From Lophium mytilinum (taxonomy: Eukaryota > Ascomycota > Dothideomycetes > Mytilinidiales > Mytilinidiaceae), in the NCBI GenBank assembly GCA_010093605.1, contig MU004195.1, forward strand, positions 1,259,736 to 1,323,735: DNA of 64,000 nucleotides, read 5' to 3'. Position 1 is the first letter of the stretch. Each line of letters starts with the position of its first letter. The notes under the pieces were generated by a model, which was not told the origin of the DNA, did not search any database, and worked only from the letters and a program-made list of their open reading frames with translations. The translations under genes and the position numbers were made by a program. Of the stretch, positions 1-11,734 are shown piece by piece.

Positions 1-1650
1 AAGAAGGCAGACCTTCTCGACATTGAGGAGAGCGTTAGTGATGCGAAAGCGGAGAAGAAGAAGTCGGCCTTGGTCCTTGACAAGACTAAGGGATTTATGA
101 AGTACCAACGACGGTCGGAGAAGTACCGCAACCCAAAGACCCGGACGCGCGACTGGAACGAGCTGTCCACGCGCCTCAACGAGGACGAAGTCAAGTATCA
201 GACTGCTAGATGCATGGACTGCGGTGTGCCATTCTGCCAGTCCGACTCAGGTTGCCCTATCAGCAACATCATCCCGAAGTGGAACGAGCTTGTCTTCCAG
301 AACCAGTGGAAGGACGCGCTGAACCGCCTGCTCATGACCAATAACTTCCCTGAGTTCACTGGTCGTGTGTGCCCCGCTCCGTGCGAGGGCGCTTGTGTCC
401 TTGGTATCAATGAGGATCCTGTCGGTATCAAGTCGATCGAGTGCGCAATCATCGACCGCGGCTTCGAGATGGGCTGGATGGTCCCTTCGCCGCCGAAGTA
501 TCGCAGCGGCAAGAAGGTCGCGATCATTGGTTCCGGTCCGTCAGGTCTTGCTGCTGCTGATCAGTTGAACAAAGCTGGTCACTCCGTCACCGTCTACGAG
601 CGCTCTGATCGCGTCGGCGGTCTCCTGATGTACGGTATTCCGAACATGAAGCTCGACAAGAAGGTAGTGCAGCGCCGCGTTGACTTCCTCGCAAGCGAAG
701 GAGTCAAGTTCGTTACTTCCGTGTTCGTGGGCCAGGAGGGGCAGCCTAGTTTGGAGTCGCTTCGAGCTGAGAGCGACGCGGTCATCGTCGCTACTGGAGC
801 AACCGTTGCGCGCGACCTTCCTCTCCCGAACCGCAACCTCGAAGGAATCCACTTTGCTATGCAATTCCTGAGCAAGAACACCAAGTCGCTCCTCGATTCC
901 AACCTCGAAGATGGATCGTATTTATCAGCAAAGGGCCGAAACGTGGTCGTCATCGGCGGCGGAGATACAGGAAATGATTGCATCGGAACTTCCCTGCGAC
1001 ATGGAGCGACCTCAATCACAAACTTCGAACTCCTCCCCCAGCCAGAACCCAAGCGCGCGCGCGACAACCCCTGGCCGCAGTGGCCCCGTATCTACCGCGT
1101 CGACTACGGCCACGCCGAAGTCAAAACTCACATGGGCAAAGATCCGCGCGAGTACTGTGTCATGTCTACCGACTTCGTGGACGACGGGGCGGGCCACGTC
1201 AAAGGCATCAACACAATCTCCGTCGAATGGACCCGAAAAGCCAACGGCGGGTGGGACATGAAGAAGCTCGACGGCAGCGAACGCTTCTTCCCGGCTGAGC
1301 TCGTCCTGCTGTCTATGGGGTTCCTAGGTCCGGAAGAACTGGTCTTGGGAGATATCGAGAAGGACGCGCGCTCCAATATCAAGACCCCGCCTGGCAAGTA
1401 CAGCACCAGCATTCCGGGAGTGTTTGCGGCCGGAGATTGTCGCCGCGGACAGTCACTCATCGTCTGGTAAGTCACGCAACGTCCACGCTTTGTTGCTTTT
1501 CACTAACAAATGTCACGCAGGGGGATCAACGAGGGCCGTCAATGCGCACGAGAGGTGGATTCTTTCCTAAGCGGTGTTGGTAGTATGCTTCCAGTCACTG
1601 GAGGCATCGTCAAGAGTGCTCCTTATGTTGCTCTTTCTGGCGAGAATTAG
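1..1650 (+). CDS. glt1: NADH-dependent glutamate synthase (GOGAT), C-terminal part, 5' truncated by window edge
   Basis: The frame is open from base 1, so only about the last 530 residues of a roughly 2,100-residue enzyme are present. They form the small-subunit-like NAD(P)H/FAD domain, which passes electrons to the glutamine amidotransferase/synthase part that makes two glutamates from glutamine and 2-oxoglutarate. Visible features are the iron-sulfur cysteine block (CMDCGVPFC, then a CPAPCEGAC segment), a Rossmann motif [10 protein letters not shown], a second nucleotide site [10 protein letters not shown], and the terminal FAD-contacting [11 protein letters not shown]. Exons are 1-1466 and 1521-1650. 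The intron 1467-1520 has GTAAGT...CACTAAC...CAG. The junction restores W-G-I-N-E-G-R, the standard end of the FAD site. Family identity is very secure. Confidence 0.95.
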
Positions 1651-1850
1651 GCAGTTACTCATGGTGGAAAAGGTGCTGGGAGTGACGGAAAGCGTGGTTA
1701 CTAATGATGGTCTTCCAAACAAACAGTAGTTAGTTTAGCACAAGTAACCACAGAGCGTGATATTCAGGCAGGCCTGGGGGCGTCAGGCGTCGGGGGGTTA
1801 GGCGTATGTACGATTAATCAAAAGCATAAGTTCTTACATTTGTGCCTTCG

Positions 1851-2090
1851 AAATGGTGACATTACTCCCCAAAGTAGCCACGTGGTGTGGTACTCTTACT
1901 TGTATATGTAACTTAGAAATGGTAGTATTGCTACTAAAAGTAACTACGTGGTGTAGTACTTTTACTTGTATATGCAACTAAGAGATGGTAATATTACTTA
2001 CAGAAGCAACTACGCGATAGTCCTTGTACTTGTATTTATAACTAAGAAAAGGTAATATTACTTGTAAAAGCAACCACCCGTCGTCCGCTT
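1851..2090. repeat. 66-bp tandem repeat, about 3.6 copies
   Basis: Seen directly. Units start near 1851, 1917, 1983 and 2047 (steps of 66, 66 and 64 bp). Each carries a diverged core of the form AATGGTAATATTACT, then GTAACTACGTGGTGTAGTAC, then CTTGTATATG. Copies differ by scattered substitutions and the last is partial. It lies in the AT-rich gap between glt1 and the next gene, with no convincing coding frame. Confidence 0.85.
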
Positions 2091-2189
2091 TAAGCACCGA
2101 ATGCGTGCCCACTTAGGGGTCCCTCTGCGTAGTTCCTTCAGGCGTACTTGCAACTGTTTTCCAAACACTTCGAATCGTATATTCTCGTG

Positions 2190-2600
2190 GTTTCGTTTTG
2201 GGGGGTTGGATACGAGTTCGGGCGCCCCAGGAGGTTGCGGTGTTTGGAAAAGAAGGATGTCATTTCCGGACGCACTGAATTGGATGGGTGGAAATGACAT
2301 GCCGATTCGTAAATTTTTTGGAGGTGGCTGTAAATTGGACATTGTCGTGTCTTCGGTTTAGGGGGGTGTGATACGGCTTCGGGCGCCCCAGGACGTTGTA
2401 GAGTTTTGAAAAGGAGGATGTCATTTCCGGACGTGCTGAATTGGGTGGGTGGAAATGACATCCCGATTTGCGATTGTTTTGGAGACCGTTGCAAATTGGA
2501 TATTATTATGTCTTCCTTTTGGGGGGTGTGATACGTCTCCAGGCGCCTCACGCGGGTGCGAGATTTGAAAAAACACGATGTCAAGTTCCATACAGTCTGA
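2190..2600. repeat. ~160-bp direct repeat, 2 full + 1 partial copies, each with an internal hairpin
   Basis: Seen directly. A G-run followed by GATACG and GGCGCCCC recurs at about 2200, 2361 and 2521. Copies 1 and 2 each contain perfect 11-bp inverted arms: ATGTCATTTCC at 2257-2267 with GGAAATGACAT at 2290-2300, and the same pair at 2418-2428 and 2451-2461. Copy 3 keeps only a decayed left arm. On the minus strand the same peptide can be read from both full copies, but the copies lie in different frames because the period is not a multiple of three. The rest of 1651-2658 holds no gene I can support. Confidence 0.85.
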
Positions 2601-2658
2601 ATTAGACGCTCACACCAACATACCCAAAAAAACGCCCAAAGCGCACCCTCTCAACGCC

Positions 2659-5479
2659 CTAATCCAACTCCTCGTCCGCATCCAAGCCGACCAGCCTCCG
2701 CTCCGCCAACTCCCGAATCTTCTCAGCCAAAACATCACGCTGGTATTTCCGCGCCAGCTTCTCCGCCGCGGTCAACATGTTCCCATTCGGGTCCTTCAGG
2801 AGCCCAACAATTTCCAAGGCTTTCATACCGCGCTCCTCCCCCGCGAGGCACTCGAGTTGCAGGAGCTGGAGGAGTGCTTTGTTGACATCGGATTCGCGAA
2901 GTGCGAGAGCGTGGCGTTGATCAGACGTTGTACGGGTAACGGAGAACGTATCTGTTTGTTGTGCCAGCAGGACAGAGTTCCGGACAAAGCGTTCTTCGAT
3001 TTCCAGCTGTTTGTTTGAGGCTTCTTCTGTGTCATCATCCATTTCTGTGTCCACGTCGCCTTTTCCTTTCTTGGACGGGCGCGGCCCCGAGAGCGGAATC
3101 TGGAATTCGAAGTCTGTGAGGATCGAGCGGGGGAAGTAAGGATGCTTGTCGGCGCCTTTGAGAATTACACAGTAGAATTTGTTGCCTGCAACTGCAACTG
3201 GCCAGTAAGATTCGGTCTTCGTGCCCGCGGCCAGACGGGAGAGTTGGCGCGTATCCAAGAGCGGTGTCCAGCGTGCCTGGGACGGTGTTCGCCAGTGAAG
3301 GAGTGTGAGGAGAACGCCAGTGGAGTCATATATATACGGGTCCTACGCGGGACGTGTCAGTCTAGAGCTTCACAGGATGTATCGGTTACACTTACGCCAT
3401 TGTCAGAAAAAAATACGCTTTGGAGACTGGCCCCTGGGGCTAGTGCCACAACGTCTTCACTCTGGCATACTTCATCGCGTTTGATATTTTCGATAGTGTA
3501 AAGAAGGCGACATATGCCGTCTCCTCCAATAGGTCCATTTCCTATCGTCATAACGTAGTCGCGCCACGCAGCACACGTTACGGTCGGCGAGCTTTTCTGT
3601 CGATATACCCGAACTGGAACTCCAAAAAGCGTAAAGATACGGACATAGTTCGAGGACGTAGTCACAACTGCGTAGGATTCGCTTAGCGCGATGGCGCTGA
3701 CCTCTTCGCCAGCAGGTAGCTCGGTACGCCATTCGGTTCGTGTCGTCCAGGTCTCATGGGGCCTGTAAAAGATCATTGCTGGGCTCGCACCGTTAGGCTG
3801 ACTTGAAAAAAGTGCGCCGTTATCGTTGAGACAGGCCTTGTCGTACAGGTAGGGGTCTGTGAAGTGAAAGTCGCGATGAGCTTCCCGGTCATAGAACTCC
3901 ACGGTGACCGTGTGATGAGTCTCCTGGCTGACTGTCCAAGCGAAACCCGTTAGATTCAGACACAGATACCGTCGATTACCTTGCCACGGTGTACTTCCGG
4001 GCTGAAACGATGGATGGACTTCAGGCTCGAAGGAGTGTGAAGCAGGAACTCTGCGTTTCGTTGCGCCGTTAAGGGCATCGAGATGGCCGTTCGTTCGTTT
4101 TCCATGGCCATTGAGCACCTCATCTGCGTAACCCGCACCATCGTCATCTACAACGAAGCCATCGTCTTCGGCGTCGGACATGCCATCGAGCATGTCATCC
4201 AGAGAATCGGGTGTGCCCGCTCGGGCTCCTCGCATTGCCAATTTCTCCGGGCCATTGTTCAAATTGCGTACTCCGTTAGCTCCATTTTCGGCAAGAGGGT
4301 CATGAAGAAAAGGAGCTGGTTGGAGACCCTGTCGAAGTAGGGCAACGTGTTCTTCAGGAACAAAGTCAGGACGAATAAAAAGCTGGCCCTCTCCATTCGT
4401 GTACGAAATAGTGTTTTCCGTTGGATGCCATGCGACTGCAAGGACTGTTTCTCGAATGTCATCATAAGTTTTGATCACCTTTAGCGATTTTGCATCCCAT
4501 AAGTAAAGCTTTCGATCCGTAGCGGTAGTGACTAGAAATGCGCCATTGGGCGACCAGGCTGCAGTTGTTATGTCGCCAATGTGATCAGTCTTGAAAGTCT
4601 TCTGTCGGTGCCAATCTAGGCGCGACATCACTTGTATTTCTGCGCAAACTGTCAGCATAATGCTCCTCTCTGTTGTAAAGCATGCTCCTACCCCTGGTTG
4701 GTGTTGGTGTTGCGAACGCTCGCCCGTCGGGATGCCATAGCACCTTGGAGCTCGCTTCAGAAGCCGAACCCATACTCCTAATCATGCCGTCCACTCTCTT
4801 TATCAATTGAGGCTCGTTAGTGCTCATCGAATACACGTAGATCTGGCCGTCGGTGCAGGATACGGCAAGGTAGGTTCCGCTATTGTCGAAGGCTACATGC
4901 TTGACGGCCTTCGGTTGCTCTTGAAGCCGAAATACTCGGGTCATGTCTTCCGTGTTCACGACTTTAACAACAAGCTCGCTATGATCAATTAGTACTTTGT
5001 AAGAAAGAGGGAACAATATCATACTCGCTGGCAACAGCCACCCAATTTCCATCTGGAGATAGCGCAACATCTCGAACAGGCAATGTACTCCGTACCAGTA
5101 TTGTTTCGAGTGAATTGGTCTCCAAAGAGTACTTGCATACCGTCCCATCCTCGGAGCCAGCAATGAAGAAGGTATTCTACGTCGTGTGATCAGCCTATTT
5201 CCAAATTATAATCCTGCAACACGTACACTTGCAACTACAGAAGTGTTATCTGGCATGCAGTCGTCAATGTTTATGGGTTCCGCATCCGATCCGCTGGTAA
5301 AAACGCGTATTGGGTTGCTCGCTCCAGCGGTAATCAGTTTCTTGCCGTCCGGTGTGTAGCATAGAACGGTCGTGCCGGGAGTATCTTTCGAACAATTAGC
5401 GCAGGTTTTTCGCATTATCTTAACCAATTGGGGAATACATACGCGCCTGGCGGGGCTGGACCCGCTGTTGAATAGACAT
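2659..5479 (-). CDS. mcl1: DNA polymerase alpha accessory factor Mcl1/Ctf4 (And-1 family)
   Basis: Trimeric replisome hub linking CMG helicase to polymerase alpha, also needed for cohesion. Six exons on the minus strand: 5479-5443, 5384-5227, 5176-5025, 4978-4692, 4639-3396 and 3342-2659, giving 853 residues. Every join keeps frame. The N-terminus reads RQAHTPGTTVLCYTPDGKKL, typical of the family, followed by WD40 blades (for example NTFFIAGSEDGTVCKYS and VLWHPDGRAFATP). An acidic linker near residues 340-380 (DDMLDGMSDAEDD) precedes the SepB-type second propeller, and a helical C-terminus follows. I did not see the HMG box of animal And-1, as expected for fungi. The start was chosen at the ATG that supplies the 37-nt first exon. 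Very confident in family, fairly confident in splice sites. Confidence 0.93.
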
Positions 5480-5779
5480 TGTGGGCAGCAGAGAGTGGTG
5501 ATGGGTTGTACGTTGCTTTGCGGGTTGACGCGCTGGAGTTTGGCAACGCGTAAAGTGTTTGACTGGTTTGCATTGAATGGTCTTGGCGCTATTTTTCACC
5601 GCCACATCGACGTGGCAGTGTGGCTCTACCTTCAGCTGGCAGCCTGCAGGTGCGGACCGGGGTCCATCAACCCTCCATTGCTTTCACTTTCCACTCTAGT
5701 CAACTCATAACCATTAAGCACCTCATTCACGATCATCACAATCACTAACAATCTACTTTTACCTTGACCTTGATGCACG
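5480..5779. promoter_or_regulatory. divergent intergenic promoter between mcl1 and the F-box-like gene
   Basis: Three hundred bases separate two outward-reading starts, so this stretch must hold both promoters. A CCAATTG-like element and CT-rich leader sequence are visible, but no TATA box that I would defend. Confidence 0.4.
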
Positions 5780-6692
5780 ATGGAACAAACAGGGAAAGCA
5801 AAATACCTGGCTCACGCATTAGGTGAAGGCATTACCGGACTTGTGAATCTGGCTTCTCATTGGCAGGTAGGATTATTTCCCAGTTTGATGAAAGATAGTT
5901 GTCTTACGTTGAAAGATCTCTCTTCCCGACGACAAGGTCCCCTGCCCTTTGATGGACAACCCATTTCCGTTCTTAGATCTGCCACTGGACATTCGGGTGA
6001 TTATCTATTCATATGTCTTATCCTGGCCAACTCTGACTCGGAATTTCTCTCGACTCGGTTCGTTAGAGAGCATTTTGCTCAATGCTCGCAAACCACTATC
6101 TAGTACGGATCGAGAGAAGGCTCGCGTCAAGCCCAGACTTGTAACTCCAGCCATATTCCTTGTCAATCGCCAAATCAAGGATGAAGCCATGGGTGAGCTT
6201 GCTAGGATGCCAATAGTCATAGACAGCCCACCTCTCTGTGTAGCTCTGACCAACCGGCCTTTCGAAATTACCGAGTTCATCTCAGCTCCACTGCTAAAGA
6301 GCTGCCGCCGAGTGCTACTTACTATAAATACCGACCTGACGCCGGGCGACGGCCTTCTACTCTACCGCAGCGACCTCACATACTGGAAACCCTGGGAGCA
6401 ATGCCTCTCGGCCCTATTCCTAGATGTCTGGGCACCCGGTACCCACGATCTACAACTTCTGGATGTCGAGATCGGAGGCGTATGGTCCGCTAAGCCATTC
6501 CAGGATCGAGAGATCAAACAAGTCAGCAAGAAGAAACGATCGCCGCATCTCCGGAGCAAATGCTATCGTCAGAGTGTTCTTCAGCAGATGCGATTCGGCC
6601 TGAGGTCACTGGGTCCGGGTGTCAAAGTGACAGTTCGGGATCCGAATGGATTGGATATTAAACATCTGCTAACTCGCGCTTCTCGAACATAA
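5780..6692 (+). CDS. hypothetical F-box-like protein
   Basis: I do not recognise a named gene. The core frame from the ATG at 5952 gives 246 residues beginning MDNPFPFLDLPLDIRVIIYS, the 'LP-DIR--IY' signature of fungal F-box-like/2EXR hypothetical proteins. The middle and C-terminus are unremarkable, with a basic KKKRSPHLRSK stretch. An upstream ATG at 5780 gives a 29-codon first exon ending at 5866. A 49-nt intron (5867-5915, GTAGGA...AAAG) joins it in frame, which would make 287 residues. I prefer the longer model because phase and intron size fit, but the start at 5952 is a real alternative. Role unknown; such proteins may recruit substrates to SCF ligases. Confidence 0.6.
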
Positions 6693-6944
6693 AAGCAATT
6701 CGTTTTTCCCAGATTCGGTAATCGAGGTTCTTAACTGCGTTGGCATTGGTGTTTAAGAGTACCGATATACCCACGAGGATTTTTGAGAATTGGACCACAT
6801 CAACGGAATCATCATTTCTTTCCATCGGACGAGTACACAGCTATTAACGTCTCACCTTTAATTCTGATTTTGAAATTCCGTGTATGCGATGATTCATAGT
6901 GCTTTTGGCGTCTTCCTCCTTCAAACCCCTGGTTTCTTCACACA

Positions 6945-7535
6945 TTACAAAAATGGCAGTGTCTCAATCCCCCTGGGTCCATTCTCTACTCTCTTCATGA
7001 TACTCTCGTGGCTTTCTCCAGCATTCAATCTGCTACAAAGATCCTCTGGATCGAAGTCTGTCCCAAAAGGATTTCCTCCAAACAACGGCCCCGCCATGAA
7101 CTCGTTCGCCTCTTCAACCGTATTAAAGTTGTCCGTCTGTGTCTCGAGCATATTCCCATCTGGATCACGGTAAAAGATGCTGGTCGTTGGCCCGTGGTTC
7201 ACGCTCCAGATGGGCAATATCCCTATTTCCTTTCGCTGTCGATACGTCAGGGCCAGATCGTCGAGAGTATCGAATGAGAAAGCAAGATGTTCGAGTCCAC
7301 AGGATGCGTGACTTTTTGGTGCGGTGCCGGGGATGTAGCCGATTGCTACGCGGTGATGCTCATTGTCGTATGTGAGGAATGAGAGCGTATTAGTCTCGTA
7401 GCTAGCGTGTGCACCGAGGAAGTCTTTGTAGAACTAAACCATTGGGGCGAAATTTGAGGTACGGAGGACCACATGAGCCAGTGCGGAAGGCGACTTCACT
7501 ATGGGGCTGTATGTGGAGGGACCGTTGATGACCAT
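6945..7535 (-). pseudogene. glyoxalase/extradiol dioxygenase-fold protein interrupted by one in-frame TAG
   Basis: Starting at the ATG at 7535, the frame reads to a TAG at 7436-7434 and then continues without another stop to 6945, about 197 codons in all. It encodes a vicinal-oxygen-chelate protein of the biphenyl-2,3-diol dioxygenase/glyoxalase type: ALAHVVLRTSN (first metal His), CGLEHLAFSFD (second His), and SIFYRDPDGNMLETQ (terminal Glu). The stop falls where relatives have the run MVxFYKDFLGA, usually with Q at x, so a single C-to-T change in CAG would explain it. Splicing around it would break frame. Either a recently disabled gene, a read-through product, or a sequencing error. It lies at the left edge of the metabolic block. 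Confidence 0.75.
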
Positions 7536-8796
7536 CTTGTGTATATTGCGATGCAGTGGAAAAACTCCCAGGAATGAGTGCGTGGAGACAATTCGAGATT
7601 TCCTTTCTCTTTTATTCAAGCAGATTGGCGATGTTTGCTGAATTACACACCATTAAAGAGAAACGCATCAAATCCACTACCATCTCCCAAGCTGTAAGCC
7701 CACTCCACAACACCCTCACCTCTACCTTTCACGGAGCCAGCTCAACTTCACCCGCACAATCATCCCATTCTCGCCTGAGACGAAACCTACCAAACCCTCT
7801 CCGCCACACCAAGACTCCATTTACCCTCCGAGTCTTCTACCTCAGCCACCACATACCCGCCTCACCGAATCCCAGCCCTACCTACGCCCAGCGACGTCAC
7901 GAGCAACGCCGGCACCCACTTACCCTTTTAATCCGGAGCTCTCTCTCACCCGGCCGAAATCCAGCTAAACGCGGGGTCATCTAGAATCCCGCAGTAGCCC
8001 GTCGAGCTCAGCCGCTGATCCCATTAGCGGCAGTTGGAGAACTGGGGTACCCCGCATTAAAACGCACGTCTGGGAGGCACTGGGGTGAATGCATACTGGC
8101 TGTAGCCCGGCTTGCAACCGATTTGGACCTCGGGACCGTTCGTTGCGTCCCTGCATACGGCGCCCCTCTTCGACTTCTAGCGCGCAGATGGAGGAGCGCC
8201 GTGAGCCGTGGGGATGGGTGCCCAAGAGATCGGAGAGGATGGCGGGCGCATGTGAATGCTGCGTAACCGATCTGCGGTATGCTGGATGGGATGGGGAGTG
8301 GGGAGCTAGGGTTGGGGACTGGGGATGCGGGAATTGGCATTACTATGTATGTACGTGCGTGTTGGTGGGTCGGTGCCGAGATCAAGATCTGGTAATTTTG
8401 CGAAGCTCGGGACGGAGGGTCAGCTGGTAAGAGGGGGTAGGGAGTCCTTTTGGCAGGAGTGACGTTTATGGGTGGGGAGTAAGGCTGCTGAAATGCCGTG
8501 TTGAGACATGGTTCGGTATTGGAATATATGTGCATTAAAATGGCGGCATTAGATACAGTCCGCTCGCCGTACGTAAGATAGCCGAAAGTAAACAATCCTT
8601 TCTGATATCCCCCTTTTATCCCAGCGCCCCCGCCCCCCGCCCCTCCCCCCCACCCCTCCCCTTTTCATAGTACAGCAGCGATTGCGGCGTTCGTTATAGA
8701 CAATTGTGGAAACCCCCAGATAACCACCACCGTCCTCGACTGCGAGGAGTGACTATTATGAATGAACAGCGTAACCAACTCTTCCCACCCCTGAAC
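7536..8796. other. gene-free intergenic stretch
   Basis: No supportable gene. Open frames here are low in conserved content. Visible features are GAGCTCCGGAT (minus strand, 7941-7931), which matches an element in the promoter near 18540, and a long C-rich tract at about 8623-8663 just downstream of the transcription-factor gene's stop. Confidence 0.5.
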
Positions 8797-11734
8797 TCAA
8801 TTCATGGGTATGAAATCCAGCTCTTCGTCCCCTAGTAACCCATTCATCGCCATACTCGACACTCGTGAGAAAGAGGGCAGGAAGCTAGGCCAGTTCTCAA
8901 GACCGATGTCCATAGAGTCGAGGCCGCCGAACTGGAGAAACGAAAAAGTGTCAGGCTGATCGAACGTTTCATTGTGTGAGCTGGAGGTGTTTGTTCTCAC
9001 CTCGCTCATCGAATACAAAGACTCCACACCGCTTTGCTGGAGTTGGGGCTCCGCCACGAGCGTCATTGGTGGCGGTGGGTCCATTTGCTGCTCTTGGCCT
9101 CCTACTACCCGCTCACGGGCTTTCTTGACCGTTGCGCGCGCTAAGCTGGTGATTTCGCCGGTGAAGGGGAAGGCGATCTTTGAGTTCGAGGCGAATTCGA
9201 GGAAGCCAAAGTGCCCGGCAACGACGTCCATGAGTGCGATGTCGGCCGGGGCTGAGGGTTGGTTGGGGAATTTGAGCACGTAGATGAAGACGTTGATCAG
9301 GCCCAGTAAGGGGTAAAAGAACGTCAGCCTATATAGTACATGACTTGTAAGCCGAAGGTGAGCTTCCGTAGCGGGAAGGAAACCAGAGAGGAGTTTGATG
9401 TCAACTTACCAGGTTGGCCATGAACCATTGGAGTCAATGTATTTAGTTGCTAAAATAATCTTTCGGGATGCATCGACTACTGTCTGTGTACTTGTATTTA
9501 TTTGCTCCCGGATTGCTGGTGTGGGGTTGCGGGTGAAACCGTTAGTATTCCACGGGTATGTGAAGACTGAATGAATGGCGATTAGGCTTCCATAAAAGGC
9601 AAAATGGAGATATATGATGTGGTAGAGATGGGTGCCAGGTGGTAGATAGGCTTGGTTAAATGGAAGGTCAGGTCGCAAATGTGGCGGTATGTTGTCTTTC
9701 CACTCTCGCAGGCGTCGCTCGACCTCGTGAGCTTTTTGGATGATAACCTCTGGTGTTTGTTTCGATGCCTTCACAGAACAAAGCTCCCTGGCGATCGAGG
9801 AGCCAATCTGGGCATGTTTGATAACGCAAATAAAGAAATCGAAATTGATGGCGCTGCCTTCGAGCACAGCAGTGGGAATCTCGGAACTAATATCGTCGTC
9901 ATCGATGGCCGACGGCCTTCCCGAACGGTACGCAATGTGCTTTTCGTAGGCATATATTGCCCAGAATAGCCAGTTGCGGTGCTGAATTTCCGGTTCCCGC
10001 ATGTTCCAGGTTTCCACTGGCTGACGATGCAGTCCCTTTGATTGGGCGAGGCGGAGAGCATTTGAGACTAGCATGTATTCCAAAGCCGGATTCCCAAGTC
10101 CCTCTGTGAAGAAAGCCTACCAGATATGTAAGCATGAGACTCGATAAGAGTCGCTTTACTTACCATTGCAAGTAGTGCCTGGACCGCGGATAATCCGGTA
10201 CGCATATATATCAGGTCTGTGTGCACAGATAGGGCGTTCTCAAAGTACGACCAAGCCTTTTCTTGAGCTTCAACAAAGGCGTTCGGGCGATCTTCTTTTG
10301 TGTGGACTATTTTGCAGCCTGAGGCATAAACAGTGTTTCGCAAAGCGTACCACGCTGAGTCTTCTTCAATCGTCTCTTGCTGGAAGTGTGCTTGCAATCG
10401 TGCCTCAAACATTGGTCGATGCACTACTCCAAAGACCTTATCGAGGCTTTCCTCGAAGTAAGCTTGAAGAAATTAGCAATAGTGCGAAAATAATTTCAAC
10501 TTGAGCGGACCTTGAGTATATTTCCAGGCTGTGGCTGGATCTGGGTCCGCTGCTCTTTGCTGGGATATCTTCCGATCCATCTTGAGGTTCCGCGTCACAT
10601 CAAGAGACAGTGTGCTAGCGCTCGCAGCGAAATCCGATGCGCCAACTCTCTCCGACACCCATTTCATTCCTGGACTTGAACAAATGGACAAGTATGAGAC
10701 CGGACCTTCAAGAGTCACGGGTTTAGCATGAGAGGCTTAGTTCTGACACTGGACTTGGAGCCCTACCATGGTGCTCAGAGTTACTCTAGGTGGTGTTAGC
10801 GAGATTATGCTGTGCGAAGAAATGTCTACATACCATCTGAGGCGAGACTACAGCTTCTTCTGGAACATTTGCGTTGGAATGCTGCGGGAGTTGATACTCA
10901 AGCATTTCTCCGCCACCACTGAAAGTATCGGACATAGCATTTGACATTCGTCTTATTGATGATTGTGGTGATGCTGTCTGGGGTGGTGAATGGGGAAGCA
11001 TGTTATTTGGGATTGATAACCGGGGGAGACTTGGGGCACCCATATCTCCGCTATGGTCGTTCCTCATGACGTTGTTCAAGGGGCTTCCACCTTGGCCCAT
11101 ACTGGCAGGACTCCGAAGTAGATTCAGATCCCTCTGGAAGTCGGTTGGAGTCGGCGTTTGGCCAGTCATATCCCCTGGGAATGGCTGGCACTCGGTTGCG
11201 GCCGGAGTTTGATAGGACATGTTCAAGGTTGGGGTCTGCGCCTGCGCTTGGGCGGCCATACTGGCTTGAAGGAGGGTCTCCATGCGGGCGAGTCGCTCCT
11301 CTAACATCTTGTTCGCCTCATTGGCCTTCTTTCGTGTCCGCTGGTGTACCACAGGGTACACACAGTTCTCTCGGTGGTCCTGAGAGTCGTTCAGTAGATG
11401 TCTGATCCGGGTATGGTGGAAAGTCGCAATATACCGTGCAATTGGTGCAGGGCCGAGCTCCATTGCCTAAATATACTATTAGTATATTCTCAAGGCTAAA
11501 GCTCTTTTCAATTGATGGACTTCACTAAAAAGAAAGCACAGAGAATAGACTGATAATATGTGGTTTTACGCGTTCTCTCGAGCGCCTCGAGCTCTCAGAA
11601 GCTCGAGAAAGCTTCAAGAATGCAGGGAACATGCGTTACGACCAGAACCTCTCAATCAACTCACATTTGACCTTCTTTAGTCGGCAGAAGTTGCACGCGA
11701 CTGTGCATTTCGTCCCTTCCCTTGGGGTAGGCAT
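8797..11734 (-). CDS. Zn2Cys6 transcription factor with fungal-specific regulatory domain
   Basis: Likely pathway-specific regulator of the block. Eight exons: 11734-11665, 11466-11435, 11379-10834, 10785-10767, 10705-10511, 10462-10164, 10116-9410 and 9328-8797, giving 799 residues with every phase consistent. The zinc cluster is assembled from three exons: C14-x2-C17-x6-C24-x5-C30-x2-C33-x6-C40. A basic linker and coiled coil follow (KKANEANKMLEERLARMETLL starts near residue 53). The middle-homology domain includes HHGPVSYLSICSSPGMKWV, YMLVSNALRLAQSKGLHRQ and RNWLFWAIYAYEKHIAYRSG. Exon 4 is only 19 nt, and intron 1 (198 nt) is the longest here. The domain type is certain; the target genes are an inference from position and shared promoter elements. 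Confidence 0.9.

Noticed and set aside
2138-2584. 148-codon minus-strand frame across the hairpin repeat
   Set aside because: The peptide repeats simply follow the DNA repeat, and the frame changes between copies; treated as repeat DNA.
7556-7984. 142-codon plus-strand frame
   Set aside because: Composition rich in Ser, Pro and Arg from CT-rich DNA, with no domain.
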